A stretch of DNA of 64,000 nucleotides, taken from the NCBI RefSeq assembly GCF_050947875.1, contig NC_134570.1, forward strand, positions 208,535,750 to 208,599,749. Reading direction: 5' to 3'. The notes under the pieces are model-generated. The model searched no databases, had not been told where the DNA came from, and worked only from the letters and a program-made list of their open reading frames with translations. Shown piece by piece: positions 34,394 through 46,461 of the stretch. A program made the translations under genes and the position numbers. Within the stretch, counting starts at the first letter, position 1, and each line of letters starts with the position of its first letter. The stretch comes from Dermacentor variabilis (Eukaryota; Arthropoda; Arachnida; Ixodida; Ixodidae).

Positions 34394-34545
34394 AGAAAGG
34401 GGGTTAACCGAGGGGCCATATTTTTATTAATCATATCATGAGAAGCCAACAAACAAAGACACCAAGGACAACGTGGGATCGTTCCCCACCTGTGGCAAGT
34501 TGTTTTTTCATCCTCTTTCATTGCCACTATAAATAATTTCTTCCC
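34394..34545. repeat. Inverted-chimeric fragment of the second SINE family
   Basis: 34394-34472 is antisense SINE (reverse complement GTTGTCCTTGGTGTCTTTG, ends GGTTAACC). At 34473 it switches to sense orientation with GTGGGATCGTTCCCCACC and GTTGTTTTTTCATCC. Two half copies in opposite orientation are joined directly. Confidence 0.65.
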
Positions 34546-34566
34546 AAGAAAGTGGATGGGGAACGG

Positions 34567-34759
34567 CGCCGCGGTAGCTCAATCGGTTAGAACGTCGCAG
34601 GCGAAATGCGAAGACGTGGTATCGTTCCTTACCTGCGGCAAGTGGTTCTTTCATCCACTTTCATTGCCATTTTTTACAATTTCTTTAATTCTATTAGTAA
34701 ATACAAGCAATTTCCCTTATGTTGTCCTTGGTACCTTTATTGGCTTATCGAGATATGAA
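34567..34759 (+). repeat. tRNA-derived SINE, second family, in L0
   Basis: It has the head GCCGCGGTAGCTCAATCGG, then GCGAAATGCGAAGACGTGG, CATCCACTTTCATTGCCA and GTTGTCCTTGGTACC. It is inserted just after the FVDDIVL motif of L0. Confidence 0.75.
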
Positions 34760-34974
34760 CAGGACAATGTCATCTACAAACCAATGGTTGCTGAGCTATT
34801 CCCCGTCTGTCCTTACTCATATGCCTTCCCAATTTAGTAACTTCAATACTTCTTCCAAGCACGCAGTGAGTAGCATTGGACAGATTGCTTGTCCTTGTCT
34901 GAACCCTTTCTCTATAGGTATCTTCCTACTTTTCTTGCGGAGAATTAGGGTAGCTGTAGAATCTTTGTAGATAT

Positions 34975-35127
34975 TGTCGCGATTCAGAACAGGGCATGCA
35001 AGCAAGAGACGATGACGAAGAAATATTGTTGCTGGGGGCGCTCCGGCCGCCATGTTCTAGTGTCAGCTGGTGCCTTCAGCATTCGCCTTGCACATACAAC
35101 ATTCATGCTTGTCTCCGCCTCACAACA
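34975..35127 (+). repeat. 5' LTR of element W
   Basis: 153 bp from TGTCGCGATTC to CGCCTCACAACA, immediately followed by TTTGGTGGACGGGCGG (35129-35144), a plausible primer binding site. The partner LTR is outside the window. Confidence 0.65.
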
Positions 35128-35149
35128 TTTTGGTGGACGGGCGGGGTAC

Positions 35150-35571
35150 CAACATGGAGATTCGCAGTAGTCGCCGCCTGGGCCCTGAAACGAAGATCGG
35201 CAGTGAAAGCTCCACCATGACCGTCAAAGCCGACTGCTCAACTCCGATGCCGCACATTCTGACTTCCGTCGTGTTGTCACAGCCACGAGACCCAGGGACC
35301 TGAAATGGCATCGATTGTACGGACGTTGAAGACTGAATTTCCTGGTATGAGCGTGGAAGTGAAAATAATCGGTGGGACCCAAAGCTAATGCTAGGAAATG
35401 GGATATTCTACCTCCGAGACACAGCGCTAGCATGGTACGACATCCACGAACATGACATAACGAGTTTGGACGTCTGCAAGTAGAAGCTTGTAGACCTCTT
35501 TGGCCGTCAGCTGGCAGCGAAAGAGCTATTGACCCGTCGTCAAACGTCAACAGAATCTTACGTGGCATATT
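35150..35571 (+). pseudogene. gag: Gag of element W, N-terminal part
   Basis: The frame opens near ATG 35154 (MEIRSSRRLGPETK) and includes the LSQPRDPGT and FYLRDTALAWYDIHEHD blocks, then KLVDLFGRQLAAKELLTRRQTSTESYVAY. Stops occur at 35301 and 35481, with shifts between. X interrupts at 35571, and the same frame continues at 48622 with a VQNVLTLC block. It is the capsid domain of a Gypsy Gag. Confidence 0.8.
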
Positions 35572-35730
35572 GTCACGTTAAACGACATGAGGCGTGGCTA
35601 TTTACAGAGTATTTACAACCAGTCACACAGCAGCAAACAAGATCGTGGACAACCTGCACACCAGACAGACCCGCCTTCGTCTTCTGCTCTAAGCAGAATG
35701 TCCCTCTCGGAATGAGTTGGCTTCGTAACA
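35572..35730 (-). repeat. 3' LTR of element X
   Basis: 159 bp with TGTCACGTTAAACGACATGAGG at one plus-strand end and GGCTTCGTAACA at the other. It is homologous to 48455-48617. Confidence 0.82.
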
Positions 35731-38696
35731 TTACCCATGGCGGTAGGAGTGCCGTCTCGGTGTACTTTAAACAGCGATGTTAGAAGGAGGGCGGTATGCT
35801 CCGTCTACTGACGCGAACTATGTCACTGGGAGCGATCGTAGGTGGCATAGTCGAGGAGACGGGAACAATCTCGTAGGTGAGTCCGAGACCTGGCGGACGA
35901 CCCGGTAAGGGCCAGTGTACCGAGATAACTTCTCTGACAGGCCAACTCGACGGAATGGAAACCATACTGCACCGGGTGAGAAACGAACGTCGTGATGCCG
36001 GCTGTCATAACGGCGGTTTTGGGTCGCTTGCAAGACCAACAGCTTAGTGCGGGCGTTCTGACGCCCGTGATCGGCACGAGCGATGGCATCACGTGCATAT
36101 TCGCTAGGCCGTGCTGCAGCACCCGGAAGTACGGTACCCAGTGGTAACGTCGGCTCACGGCCAAAGAGCACATAAAAGGGTGACTAACCGGCCTTGTCGT
36201 GAAGCGACGAAGTGTAGGCGAAGGTCACGGAAGGTAGCGCCAGGTCCCACTCACGATGGTCGGATGAAACATACATTGAGATCATGTGCGTGAGGCTGCG
36301 ATTTAGGGGCTCGGTGAGGACATTTGTTTGTGGATGGTAAGAAGTGCTCAACGTTTTCTGCGTTCAGGAGAAGGGCAAAAGATCATCGATTACACGAGAC
36401 AAAAATGTGCTGCCTCGATGTGTGAGCAATTGCGTGGTGTAGAATAACATCATGTGGTGAAAAATCGGCAACGTCAGTAGCAGTGCTGGTAGGGAGCGCC
36501 CGAGTGATTGTATACCTGGTGGCATGATCCATAGCAACGGTGACCAACTTGTTGCCGGATTTGGACTCAGGAAAAGGACCGAGAAGGTTTAAACCAACAC
36601 GAAATAATGGTGCGGTCGCGATGGAGTGCTTGAAGCAGTGCAACAGAGGGTTCGGCAGGTCGTTTGCGACGTTGACATTTATCGCAGGAGGCCACGTAAC
36701 ATCGGAAAGACCGGGCGAGAACGCGCCAAAAGAAGCGGCGCCGGACACGGTCGTACGTGCGCGATAAACCAAGGTGACCAGCAGTAGGTTCGTCGTGAGG
36801 CCCATGCAGGACCGTGGAACGCGCAGATGCTTAGGTGCAACGAGAAGCAGTTCAGTGCCATCTGGCTGGATGTTACGAGGGTAAACTGTGCCATTCAAGA
36901 AGACCAACATGTGCAGTGACGCGTCGTTAGGTGTAGATTTGAAACGGTCAATGAGCGACCGCAAGGAAACCATACGACGCTGTTAATCACCAATCTCGAG
37001 AAACTTAGACCTAGACATGATGCAGGGACTAGACTCAGTGTATGATACATCTTGTGGGTCAACAGGGTCGCGGGATAAGCAGTCTGCGTCCAGATGGAGG
37101 CGGCCAGACTTGTAGGCAACTGAATAAGAATACTCCTGAAGGCTCAGCGCCCAACGACCCAGACGTCCAGTAGGGTCCTTCAGTGAAGAAAACCAACAGA
37201 GAGCGTGATGGTCAGTGACCACAAGGAAAGGTCCGCCATACAAGCAGGGATGAAATTTCGAAACTGCCATGACAAGGACAAGGCATTCCCGTTCTGTGAT
37301 AGAGTATTTGCGTTCATATTTCGAAAGACGACTGGCGTACACAATAACACGATCAACGCCTCGTTGGTTCTGGGACATAACTGCACCGATGCCGCTACCA
37401 CTAGTGTCCGCGCGCACTTCAGTGGGAGCAGCTGGGTCAAAATGTGCAATAGGTGGAGTAGTTAGAGCGGCGATTAGCCGAGAGAAGGCGTCAGCTTGTC
37501 GAAGACCCCAAGGAAGCGGGATGCCTTGTTTGAGAAGGTCAATGAGTGGACGAGTGAGTGCCGCAAAGTTTTTCACGAAACGGCGAAAGTAGGAGCACAG
37601 CCCCACAAAACTACGAACCTCATGAACAGAGCGTGGAACGGGGAAGATCGTGAGAGCACGTACTTTAGCTGGGTCTGGTCGGACACTGGAAGCCTCAGCA
37701 AGGTGGCCCAGCCCAGAAATTTGACGAAGAGCGAAGTGGCATTTCGAGGAATTTAGCTGAAGGCCAGCTCGTTGGAATATTGCTAGAATGGTCGAAAGCC
37801 ACTCAAGGTATTTTGTGAAAGTGGGCGAGAAGATCATCATGGTCGTCTAGCTAACATAAACACGTCGACTATTTAAATCCTTGAAGCAGTGTATCCATCA
37901 TTCTCTCAAAGGTAGCTGGCGCGTTGTAGAGTCCGAAAGACATGACCTTGAATTGGTAAAGGCCGTCAGGGGTCACGAAGGCGGTCTTCTCGCGATCCAT
38001 GCCATCTGCAGCAATTTGCCAGCAGCCTGAGCGAAGGTCCAGAGATGAAAAGAAGGTGGCACCATAGAGGCAGTCAGGCCGTAATCGATACGTGGAAGAG
38101 GGTACACGTGTTTAGTGGTGATTTCGTTAAGGTGCCGGTTATCAACGTAGAAAAGCCAGGAGCCGTCTTTCATATGTACTAAGACGACGGGGGAGGCCCA
38201 AGGACTAGAAGATGGCTCGATGGTGCCCTTCGAAAGCATCTTGGTTAATTTTTTGTGAATCACTTCGCGCTCTAATGCGGACACACGATAAGGCCGACGG
38301 TGAATGGGTAAAGCGTCACCAGTGTTCATGCGTTGGGTGACAACTTAGTCTGGCCCAAGGGTCGATGAAGGATGTCAAAATGTCGCTGTATGAGGCCAAA
38401 ACCCGGAAGAGAACGTCGGTTTGGTCAGGGGAAAGGTCTGATGCAATCATTTTTTGAAAACGGTGTAGTCAGAATCTGGTGGCCGGGAAACAGCTTCATC
38501 AGGAGCAGTTATGGCGACAACTTTCACGTCATTGTCTCTTATGGCGGTGAGTTGGGCAAGTGACATCTTGTGGGGCAACACTTGAGGAGTCGGACCAAAA
38601 TTTAGGAGCGGGAGGAACACAGAATTATCTGCTACCTTGGGGATGGTATGTGGCACAGTAACAATACGCGTAAGTCGTAAGCCCCGGCACGACAGG
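35731..38696 (-). pseudogene. pol: Pol (RT-RNase H-IN) of element X, decayed
   Basis: From 38696 down: a pre-RT region (VADNSVFLPLLNFGPTPQVLP), then RT at 38329-37840 ([39 protein letters not shown]) with the YLDD region shifted near 37850. The RT thumb and RNase H are at 37840-36983 (GLCSYFRRFVKNFA, RADTSGSGIGAVMSQNQRG, ERKYSITERECLVLV, VVTDHHALCW). The integrase is at 36973-35818. Its first catalytic Asp appears as Asn (VGLNLLGPFP, about 36575), and the C-terminal end keeps a GPY motif (SRYTGPYRVVRQV). At least five breaks exist. Confidence 0.85.
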
Positions 38697-38836
38697 GGAC
38701 GCCCAGGGACTTGACGATGGCTCTATGATGTCTTTCGCTAGCATCTTGTGTACTCCTTATTTGTTGATGTGACGCTCTGAAGCTGAAACTCGGTAGGGTC
38801 TCCGATGGATGGGTGCATTATCCCCTGTATCTATAC
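38697..38836 (-). pseudogene. pol: RT start of element Y, truncated
   Basis: The minus strand reads DTGDNAPIHRRPYRVS and, after a stop, KMLAKDIIEPSSSPWASP, the N-terminal RT segment. The duplicate of this segment in X lies at about 38329-38190, showing that two different elements meet here. Confidence 0.75.
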
Positions 38837-39253
38837 TGACACTTGTACTTATCTTTATCGGGCGACCGCGTTTAGCCGCCTAACAAATGTTATCGCGCAG
38901 CGCAGGACGCGCCTGCATGTAAAAGAAGTTTCTGGAATGTTATCGATAGTTCCGTCCACTGTCTTTCACCGCAACTTGTGTGATCTCATTGCATGTATGC
39001 GCGACGCGAATAGTGTAGAACTTTGTGGAAGACACGCGGGTCCCATCGGTTAATCTGGAACATTCGACGACTGATCTATAAAAGCCGACGCGTTTAACCC
39101 GCTGATCACATTTTCGACGATCGCCGACTGTGTTCGCCGCTGTCGCCATTCTTTGAGTGTAGCCTGTTTTTGAGGGCACAAGTTCGCCCAATAAGACGCT
39201 AGTTTCGTCTTTCGCAGTTGGGCTGCTTTCTTCACCGTCACTACCACGTGACA
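38837..39253 (+). repeat. 5' LTR of element Z
   Basis: It starts and ends with TGACA. A TATA-like TCTATAAAAG at 39076-39085 and AATAAG (39190-39195; AATAAA in the 3' copy) are plausible promoter and polyadenylation signals. Confidence 0.9.
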
Positions 39254-39405
39254 TCTGGTGGAAGTGCTAGTGCGTTCATGTACCGAACTCCCCCGCAAAG
39301 CCGCGATCCGAGCCCGAAGAACGAGGACAAAACCAACATCGCCCAAGACCAGCGTGCTAGCCGCAGACTGCAAGGACCAAAAAGATCGTGGTCAAGACAA
39401 CTCCA

Positions 39406-41284
39406 ATGGCTGCCCCAGCGTCCCCCGTTACCCTACAACAACCTCGGGACCCACCAACCTTCCATGGAGCAGTGAATGAAGACCCGGAATCCTGGCTGGA
39501 GACCTACGAACGAATCGGAACTTTCAACAACTGGGACTCCGACGACAAGCTGCGGCATATATACTTCGCCTTAGAAGACGCCGTAAGAACATGGTTTGAG
39601 AACAGGGAGTCGACTTTGACAACATGGGACCTGTTCCCGGGGCGGCTTGCTGCACACCTTTACAAGCGTCGTGCGAAAGGAAAGGGCCGAAGCTATGCTG
39701 GACGCCCGAGCGCAGCTACCCAACGAGAACGTTGCCATCTTTACGGAAGAAATGAGCCGCCTGTTCCACCACGCCGACCCGGATATGCCCGAGAAGACAG
39801 TCCACCTACTTATGCGTGGTGTGAAGGAAGAACTTTTCGGCGCAATGAGACGAAGCCTACCGAAGACCGTAGAAGAATTCCTTCGCGAGGCCACCAGCAT
39901 CGAGAAGACACTCGAAATGCGGAACCGGCGATTCAACCGCCGCACGAACTCTGCCAACTACACAGGACTTCAATCTCTGGCCACCGACGATCTGCGCGAG
40001 ACTATCAGAGCGGTCGTGCGGGGGGAGCTACAGAAGCTGTTCCCGTCATCACAGCCTCAAGGGGCTTCGATTGCCGACGCCGTACGTGAGGAACTCCAAC
40101 AACAACTCGCAGTAGCCCCTGAATCGCCGCAACCTGACGCCGCAGCGCCGACCATACACCGGCCCAGCCCGGGGCCGCTCTGCGAGCCCATATCCGGAAA
40201 ACTAAAAGCAGCAACCGATGGAGGTGCGGTTGCTGTTCGTCGAACTGACGAAGATCCTCCGCCGCCGACGAAGACGACGAAGAGACCATCTCGACGACAT
40301 AATAACGACACGCCGCCGTCCCGACGAAGTCAGGCAGCCAAGACTACACCGACGAAAGACGACTTGATGACGCGACGTTCCAGCTTCAGTTCAACCCGAC
40401 GCAGCCGTGATCCGACGCCAAGACCTAACTGCAAAGCCAGACAAAGAACCACCGACCTCGACGTGCTTCTCGACGGCCGCGCAGTCACCGCCTTAGTAGA
40501 CACAGGAGCCGATTACTCCGTCATAAGTGGACCCATCGCAGCCCAGTTGACGAAAGTTAAGACTGCATGGGAAGGCCCGTTAATTAGGACCGCTGGAGGA
40601 CACCTCATCACGCCGACTGAAATCTGCACGGCAAGAACTACCATTCATGACCGGACTTACCCTGCCACCTTCGTTATCCTGCAATGGTGTTCACGAGACG
40701 TCATTCTCGGCATGGACTTCCTGAACCAACACGGCGCAATCATCGACCTGAAGTCGAAGTCAATAACGCTGTCGGAAGATAAAGCGATACCGCCGGAGAG
40801 CCCTCGTAGTCACCACGCCTTGAGTGTGCTCGAAGATCAAGTGAGCATCCCGCCTCGCTCCAGTAGTGTTACCTCGGTCGGCACCGAAACGCCCGCTGAC
40901 GTAGAAGGCGTCATCGAGGGCGACCAACGTCTACTGCTCGACCGTGAAATTTGTGTCGCAAGAGGGATCGCTCGACTGCATGGAGGGAAAACTGAAGTGT
41001 TGCTGACAAACTTCAGCCAGGAGTTCAAGCACGTCAACAAGGGCACGACGATCGCGTACATCGAGGAAATTCTGGAAACCTGTAATGCGTTTCTCCTCTC
41101 GGATTCCGCCGCATCTACCCCTACGACAATGGTTCCCGAGCCAGACTACGACATTAATCCAAGTCTCCCCGTGATTAAGCAACAGCAGCTCAGAAGTCTG
41201 CTCCGACAATACAAAGGCTGCTTTTCGGAATCATCGAAGATTCGACAAGCACCAGTCGCCAAGCATCGCATAATCATCTGGGAG
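39406..41284 (+). pseudogene. gag: Gag and protease of element Z
   Basis: The start chosen is ATG 39406 (MAAPASPVTLQQPRDPPTF). The capsid region runs through ESWLETYERIGTFNNWDSDDK. A frameshift near 39645 moves the frame to LLHTFTSVVRKERAEAML, which stays open to 41284. The retroviral-type protease is at about 40455-40760 with TALVDTGADYSVIS and a VILGMDFL block. No CCHC knuckle is visible between capsid and protease where Gypsy Gags usually have one. The region is instead Pro/Arg/Thr-rich (about 40240-40440). An in-frame TGA at 41285-41287 separates this from the RT. Confidence 0.85.
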
Positions 41285-41287
41285 TGA

Positions 41288-43867
41288 GCTCGACCACTCC
41301 GCCAGAGCCCTTACCGAGTTTCGCCGCGAGAACGTGAGGCTATAAGAGAACAAGTCGACCATATGCTGCGCGACGACATCATCCAGCCGGCAAAAAGCCC
41401 GTGGGCATCCCCTGTTGTCCTGGTGAAGAAAAAGGACGGAACCTTACGTTTCTGTGTCGATTATCGTCGACTGAACAAGATCACAAAGAAGGATGTATAC
41501 CCCCTAACACGTATAGACGACGCACTAGATCGGCTCTGCAACGCAAAATACTTCTCGTCGATGGTCTCAAGTCAGGCTACTGGCAAATAGAAGTCGACGA
41601 GAGGGATCGCGAAAAGACCGCCTTCATCACGCCAGACGGCCTCTACGAGTTCAAGGTTATGCCATTCGGACTGTGCTCGGCGCCTGCAACATTCCAGCGC
41701 GTGATGGACACGGTTTTAGCAGGATTGAAGTGGCAGACCTGTCTCCTTTACTTGGATGACGTCGTCGTCTTCGCCGGAAATTTCGACGATCACCTCAGGC
41801 GGCTTGCGACAGTACTAGAGGCCATCAAGTCGTCAGGGCTTACTCTGAAGCCGGAAAAATGCCGCTTCGCTTACGATGGGCTTCTGTTCTTAGGTCACGT
41901 AATCAGCAAATCTGGTGTCCGTCCAGACCCGCAAAAGACAGCTGCCATCGCACAGTTCCCGCAACCCATCAACAAGACGGCAGTGCGTAGATTCCTTGGC
42001 ATGTGTGCCAACTACAGGCGCTTTGTCAAGGACTTTTCACGCATCGCGGAGCCGTTGACACGTCTAACTAAATGTGATGTTGAGTTCAAGAGGGAAACGC
42101 CGCAGGCCGACGCATTTGAAGAACTCAAACGACGCATGCAGTGGCCGCCGGTAGTTGCGCACTTCGACGAGTACGCCGACACAGAAATCCCTACTGACGC
42201 CAGTAGCCTAGGCCTCGGTGTCGTTCTAGTCCAGAGGAGAAACGAAGTCGAACAGGTGATAGCTTACGCTAGCCGGTCACTGTCAAAAGCGGAAGGCAAC
42301 TATTCTACGACCGAAAAGGAATGCCTCGCCATCGTTTGGGCTACAGCTAAATTTCGCCCTTATCTTTTTGGCAGGCCATTCAAAGTCGTCAGTGACCATC
42401 ACGCATTGTGTTGGCTAGCGAATATAAAGGATCCTTCAGGACGACTGGCGCGGTGGAGCCTCAGACTACAAGAATACGACATCACTGTAACCTACAAGTC
42501 CGCACGAAAACACTCCGATGCCGATTGCCTATCACGCGCCCTCATTCACCCGCCGCCACAAGATGACGAGAATGACGACGCCTTCCTTGGAATGATAAGC
42601 GCGGAAGACTTCGCTGAACGGCAACGGGCAGAGCCGGAGTTAAAAGGCCTCGTCGAATATTTGGAAGGGCACACCGACGTTGTCCCCAGGGCATTTAAGC
42701 GCGGATTATCTTCCTTCACGCTTCAAAACAATCTACTCGTGAAGAACTTCTCACCAGTCCGCGCCAACTACCTTCTTGTTGTCCTGTCAGGACTTCGTCC
42801 AGAAGTATTGCACGCCCTACATGACGATCCGACCGCTGGACACCTCGGATTTTCCCGGACACTATCGAGGATACAAGAAAAGTATTATTGGCCGCGCCTG
42901 ACCGCCGACGTCGCCCGTTATGTCAGAACATGCTGAGACTGTCAGCGACGCAAGACACCGCCGACAAGGCCAGCCGGATTACTACAGCCAATTGAGCCTC
43001 CTTGCCGACCATTCCAGCAGATTGGGATGGACTTGCTGGTACCCTTTCCGACGTCAATAACCGGAAATAAGTGGATCGTTGTGGCGACGGACTACCTCAC
43101 CCGCTTCGCTGAAACAAAAGCACTGCCGAAAGGTAGCGCAGCCGAAGTGGCGAAATTCTTTGTCGAAAACATCCTGCTGCGACATGGCGCCCCAGAAGTC
43201 CTCATCACCGACAGAGGAACGGCCTTTACAGCGGAGCTCACACAAGTCATTCTGAAATACAGTCAGACAAGGCACAGGAGGACAACGGCTTACCACCTGC
43301 AGACGAATAGTCTTACGGAACGGCTGAATAAGACCCTCGCCGACATGCTAGCGATGTACGTCGACGTCGAACACAAGACCTGGGATGCCCTCCTGCCGTA
43401 CGTAACATTCGCTTACAACACGGCGGTGCAAGAAACAACACAGATCACGCCGTTCAAGCTGGTCTACGGCAGGAACCCGACGACGAAGCTTGACGCCACG
43501 CTGCCGCGCGTCACTGACGAGGAGAACCTTGACGTCGCTACCTATCTCCAGCGCTCCGAAGAAAGCCCGACAGCTCGCCAGCCTGCGGATCAAGAACCAG
43601 CAGAGGACCGACAGCCGACAATACAACCTCCGACGACGCTTCGTCGACACCAGCCCGGCGACCGTGTTTGGGTATGGACCCCGATACGCCGACGGGGACT
43701 CAGTGAGGAACTGCTGCGACGCTATTTCGGACCCTACAAGGTTATCCGACGTATTGGCGCACTGGACTATGAGGTCGTGCCAGACGGCATTTCGCATTCA
43801 CAGCGGCGCCGCGCACGATGCTGAAGTGGTCCACATGGTGCGCCTTAAACGCTTTTATGGACGCTGA
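41288..43867 (+). pseudogene. pol: Pol (RT-RNase H-IN) of element Z
   Basis: RT begins [16 protein letters not shown], has [13 protein letters not shown], shifts frame near 41565, and continues [29 protein letters not shown] and catalytic YLDD at 41749-41760. RNase H has TDASSLGLGVVL, STTEKECLAIVWA and VSDHHALCWL (about 42190-42540). The integrase has AGHLGF..YWPRL, then a TGA at 42934-42936 between the zinc-binding cysteines. The catalytic triad is intact: GMDLL (43027), TDRGTAF (43210) and LTERLN (about 43315). A pair of compensating shifts at about 43560-43650 precedes the RRYFGPYKVIRR C-terminal motif. Confidence 0.9.
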
Positions 43868-43969
43868 CGAACTTCCCTATTTTGTTGTTTTCTTTGCTAC
43901 GAGTAGTTCTTTTTTTATTACTTTCGTTTGTTTGCAGCATCGGGTCGATGCTTTTTAAGAGGGGGGTAA

Positions 43970-44386
43970 TGACATGTGTACTTATTTTTATCGGGCGACC
44001 ACGTTTGGCCGCCTAACAAATGTTATAGCGCAGCGCAGGACGCGCCTGCATGTAAAAGAAGTTTCTGGAATGTTATCGATGGTTCCGTCCACTGTCTTTC
44101 ACCGCAACTTGTGTAATCTGATTGCATGTATGCGTGACGCGAATAGTGTAGAACTTTGTGGAAGACACGCGGGTGCCATCGGTTCATCTGGAACATTCGA
44201 CGACTGATCTATAAAAGCCGACGCGCTTGACCCGCTGATCACGTTTTCGACGATCGCCGACTGTGTTCGCCGCTGTCGCCACTCTTTGGGTGTAGCCTGT
44301 TTTTGAGGGCACAAGTTCGCCCAATAAAACGCTAGTTTCGTCTTTCGCAGTTGGGCTGCTTTCTTCACCGTCACTACCACGTGACA
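43970..44386 (+). repeat. 3' LTR of element Z
   Basis: 417 bp, the pair of 38837-39253. The purine-rich AAGAGGGGGGTAA just upstream (about 43957-43969) is the polypurine tract. Confidence 0.92.
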
Positions 44387-44390
44387 ATAC

Positions 44391-45469
44391 GATGTTTGAC
44401 AAGTGACGTCCGGCCTAAGGATCGGTTGTTCAGGTCGAATATATCCTTGTAGGAAAGCTATAGACTGCACAGCTGTTCAGACTCCGCAGGAGTGAGATTC
44501 GGGGCGATCATTTTCCTAATGTCGTTGTCAGTACATTAGGCAGACCGGAAAGGCTCATCGGAAGCGTCGACGGCAAAAATCTCTACGCAACAACTTCTAA
44601 AGCAGTGATTGTAGCAAGGGTAATATCTTTAGGCAGAATTTGCTTAGCGAGCCCGAAATTCACCACAGGGAGGTACGTGCGATTGTCTGTGACCCGCAGT
44701 ATTGCATGGGGGACAGCATTGCTGTGGGTGAGAATGATGGCAGCTATGGGAGCAGAGATGTAATCACCATCGGGAACTGGCGTAGAAGGCGACATTTTGA
44801 TGTATGCAAGACCTGTGGTGGAACATCAATAAAATCAGTCGGTCAAAGGCGAATTTCGTGTGGTGTTGGAGGACCGTCCAGTAGAGGCAGGTGAAAACGC
44901 TCAGTACTTGAGAAACAATCGATGAGCGCTGAATGGGCGGAAAGGAAGTCTAGGCCTAGTATGAGGTCATGGGGGCATTGGTCAAGCACAGTGAAAAGGA
45001 CGACCGTATGGCAGCCGGAAGTGCTCACAGGTGCAGTACACATTCCAACCACGTTCACCGTTCTACCGTCGGCGATTCGTACGAACCGACTAACGGCAGG
45101 CGTAACAGTTTTCTTTAAATGGCGGCGTAAGCGGCTTGTCATAATGGATATGTGTGCTCCGGTATCTATAAGGCCTGTGACGGGTGTGCTATCAACTTGG
45201 ACGTCAAGAAGGTTATGTCTCGTAAACAGCGTCAAAGGAGGATTTTGCGGCGAATTCGACATTGCAGCAACACATCGAGGTGCCGCAGTGCCTAGTTTTC
45301 CTGCTGGGACGGTCGAGCGGTGAAGCTGGGGCGGACGTGGCTGGCGATGTTGAGGCGAGGGCGAGCGAGCATAGCGGCGAGTCAAGGTACTGGCGTCGGA
45401 AGCGTCGTAGAAGCGACGGGATGTTGGAACTTCGGGTCGAACATGGATTCCGGAAGGTGTTTCCGAGGT
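44391..45469 (-). pseudogene. pol: Protease region of element Y
   Basis: A 212-codon minus-strand frame (45481-44843) has VTGLIDTGAHISIMTSRL (active site at about 45175-45190) and CPHDLILGLDFLSAHSALID. It is followed by VPDGDYISAPIAAIIL and TYLPVVNFGLAKQILP at 44795-44583. The aspartic protease would cut the polyprotein. This stretch is comparatively well preserved. Element Z cuts off what follows. Confidence 0.82.
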
Positions 45470-46461
45470 GGGGACGGCCAACGGCTCCGGCAGTGATGGG
45501 AAACGTGACCGATTCGGCCGCAGCAGAAACAGATCGGCCTGTCGTCAGGTGTGCGCCAGAATGATGGATTCCTGGTAATGTAGGGTTAACAGACACTGGG
45601 AGGTGGAGTGCGATAGGACCGAGGCATAGGATCAGGGCGGGTGTCAGGGCGACTCAAGGAGCAGGCGCTAGGAAGACTCATATTAGTGATTTCCTGGCGA
45701 ACGACGGACTGGATCAGCGAAATCGTCTGAGCAGTGTTGTTCCACGACGTCTGTTGAGGCGAGGCAAGAAACGCTGTTTAGAGTTTGCGGCGTACAATTC
45801 GGGTTACGTTTTCGCTTGGCAGTGATGAGCTAGATTGGTCGGTGGGGTCGGTACAGGAAGACGTCGCTGCAGTATTTGGAAGCGGTGTAAACTGATTGTA
45901 TATACGGCGACTCTTCGCCTGCTCGAAATGGCGGCATTCCTTCATGATGGCGTCAGCAGTCGACAAGTTTCTAAAGCCCAGAAGGTTGAATGCGTCGTAC
46001 GCGATGCCTTTCATAATGTGTCCGACCTTGTCCGCCTCTGGCATGGATGTGTCGATTTTATGACAGACGGCTAGGACGTATTGAATGCATGAGACATACG
46101 TCTCGGTAGCAGTTTGGGCACGCGCGGCGAGTTGTTGCTTGGCCGGTAGTTGTCGACCGGTCGGATTGCCAAAAACGTCGGACAGCTTTTCTTTGAACAA
46201 GTCCCGGCTGGTTAGCTCTTCTTCGTGTGTGTAAAGCTATGTTCGCGGTTTTCCGTCGAGGTAGAACACGACATCGGCCAGCATTATGGTCGGATCCAAC
46301 CTCCTCACTTTGTTGACGCGCTCATACATCTTCAACAATTCTACGTCAACACCATTCAGGCCGGTGAACTTGCCGGGGTCTTGCGGCTGAGGTAGAGCAA
46401 CGTACTGGGTATGCGTAGTCAGCATTGCAGCTGCAGATACGGTGCCTTCCACTGGAAGCAT
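45470..46461 (-). pseudogene. gag: Gag of element Y
   Basis: The frame opens MLPVEGTVSAAAMLTTHTQY (46461) with the QPQDPGKFTGLNGVDVELLKMYERV and MLADVVFYLDG blocks. After a break, the 140-codon frame 46200-45778 has AARAQTATETYVSCIQYVL and IMKGIAYDAFNLLGF. An intact zinc knuckle, CFCCGRIGHVSHHC, is at about 45495-45540. Order and motifs match W and X Gag. Confidence 0.82.

Larger units (their letters stand above)
34188..34974 (-). pseudogene. Reverse transcriptase segment of RTE-like LINE L0
   Basis: On the minus strand from 34974: IYKDSTATLILRKKSRK, EKGFRQGQAICPMLLTACLEEV and LKLLNWEGI, then the catalytic FVDDIVL (about 34762-34782). After SINE insertions come FNNAREELQQMTDDLN and VGFKINMQKTKIM (34387-34270), with QLLTGEP at the junction with T. 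These are standard RTE-group blocks. Upstream it is cut by element W at 34975, so the LINE's 5' part must lie beyond W and outside the window. The downstream part is at 17051-17577. Confidence 0.82.
38837..44386 (+). mobile_element. Element Z: full-length Ty3/Gypsy retrotransposon, 417-bp LTRs
   Basis: The LTRs 38837-39253 and 43970-44386 are both exactly 417 bp and differ at about 18 sites by eye (about 4 percent). ATAC flanks both ends (38833-38836, 44387-44390). A primer-site-like TCTGGTGGAAGTGC follows the 5' LTR. Internal order is gag, protease, RT, RNase H, integrase. It carries a few stops and shifts but all pol domains are recognisable. It lies in opposite orientation to its host Y. 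Confidence 0.93.
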
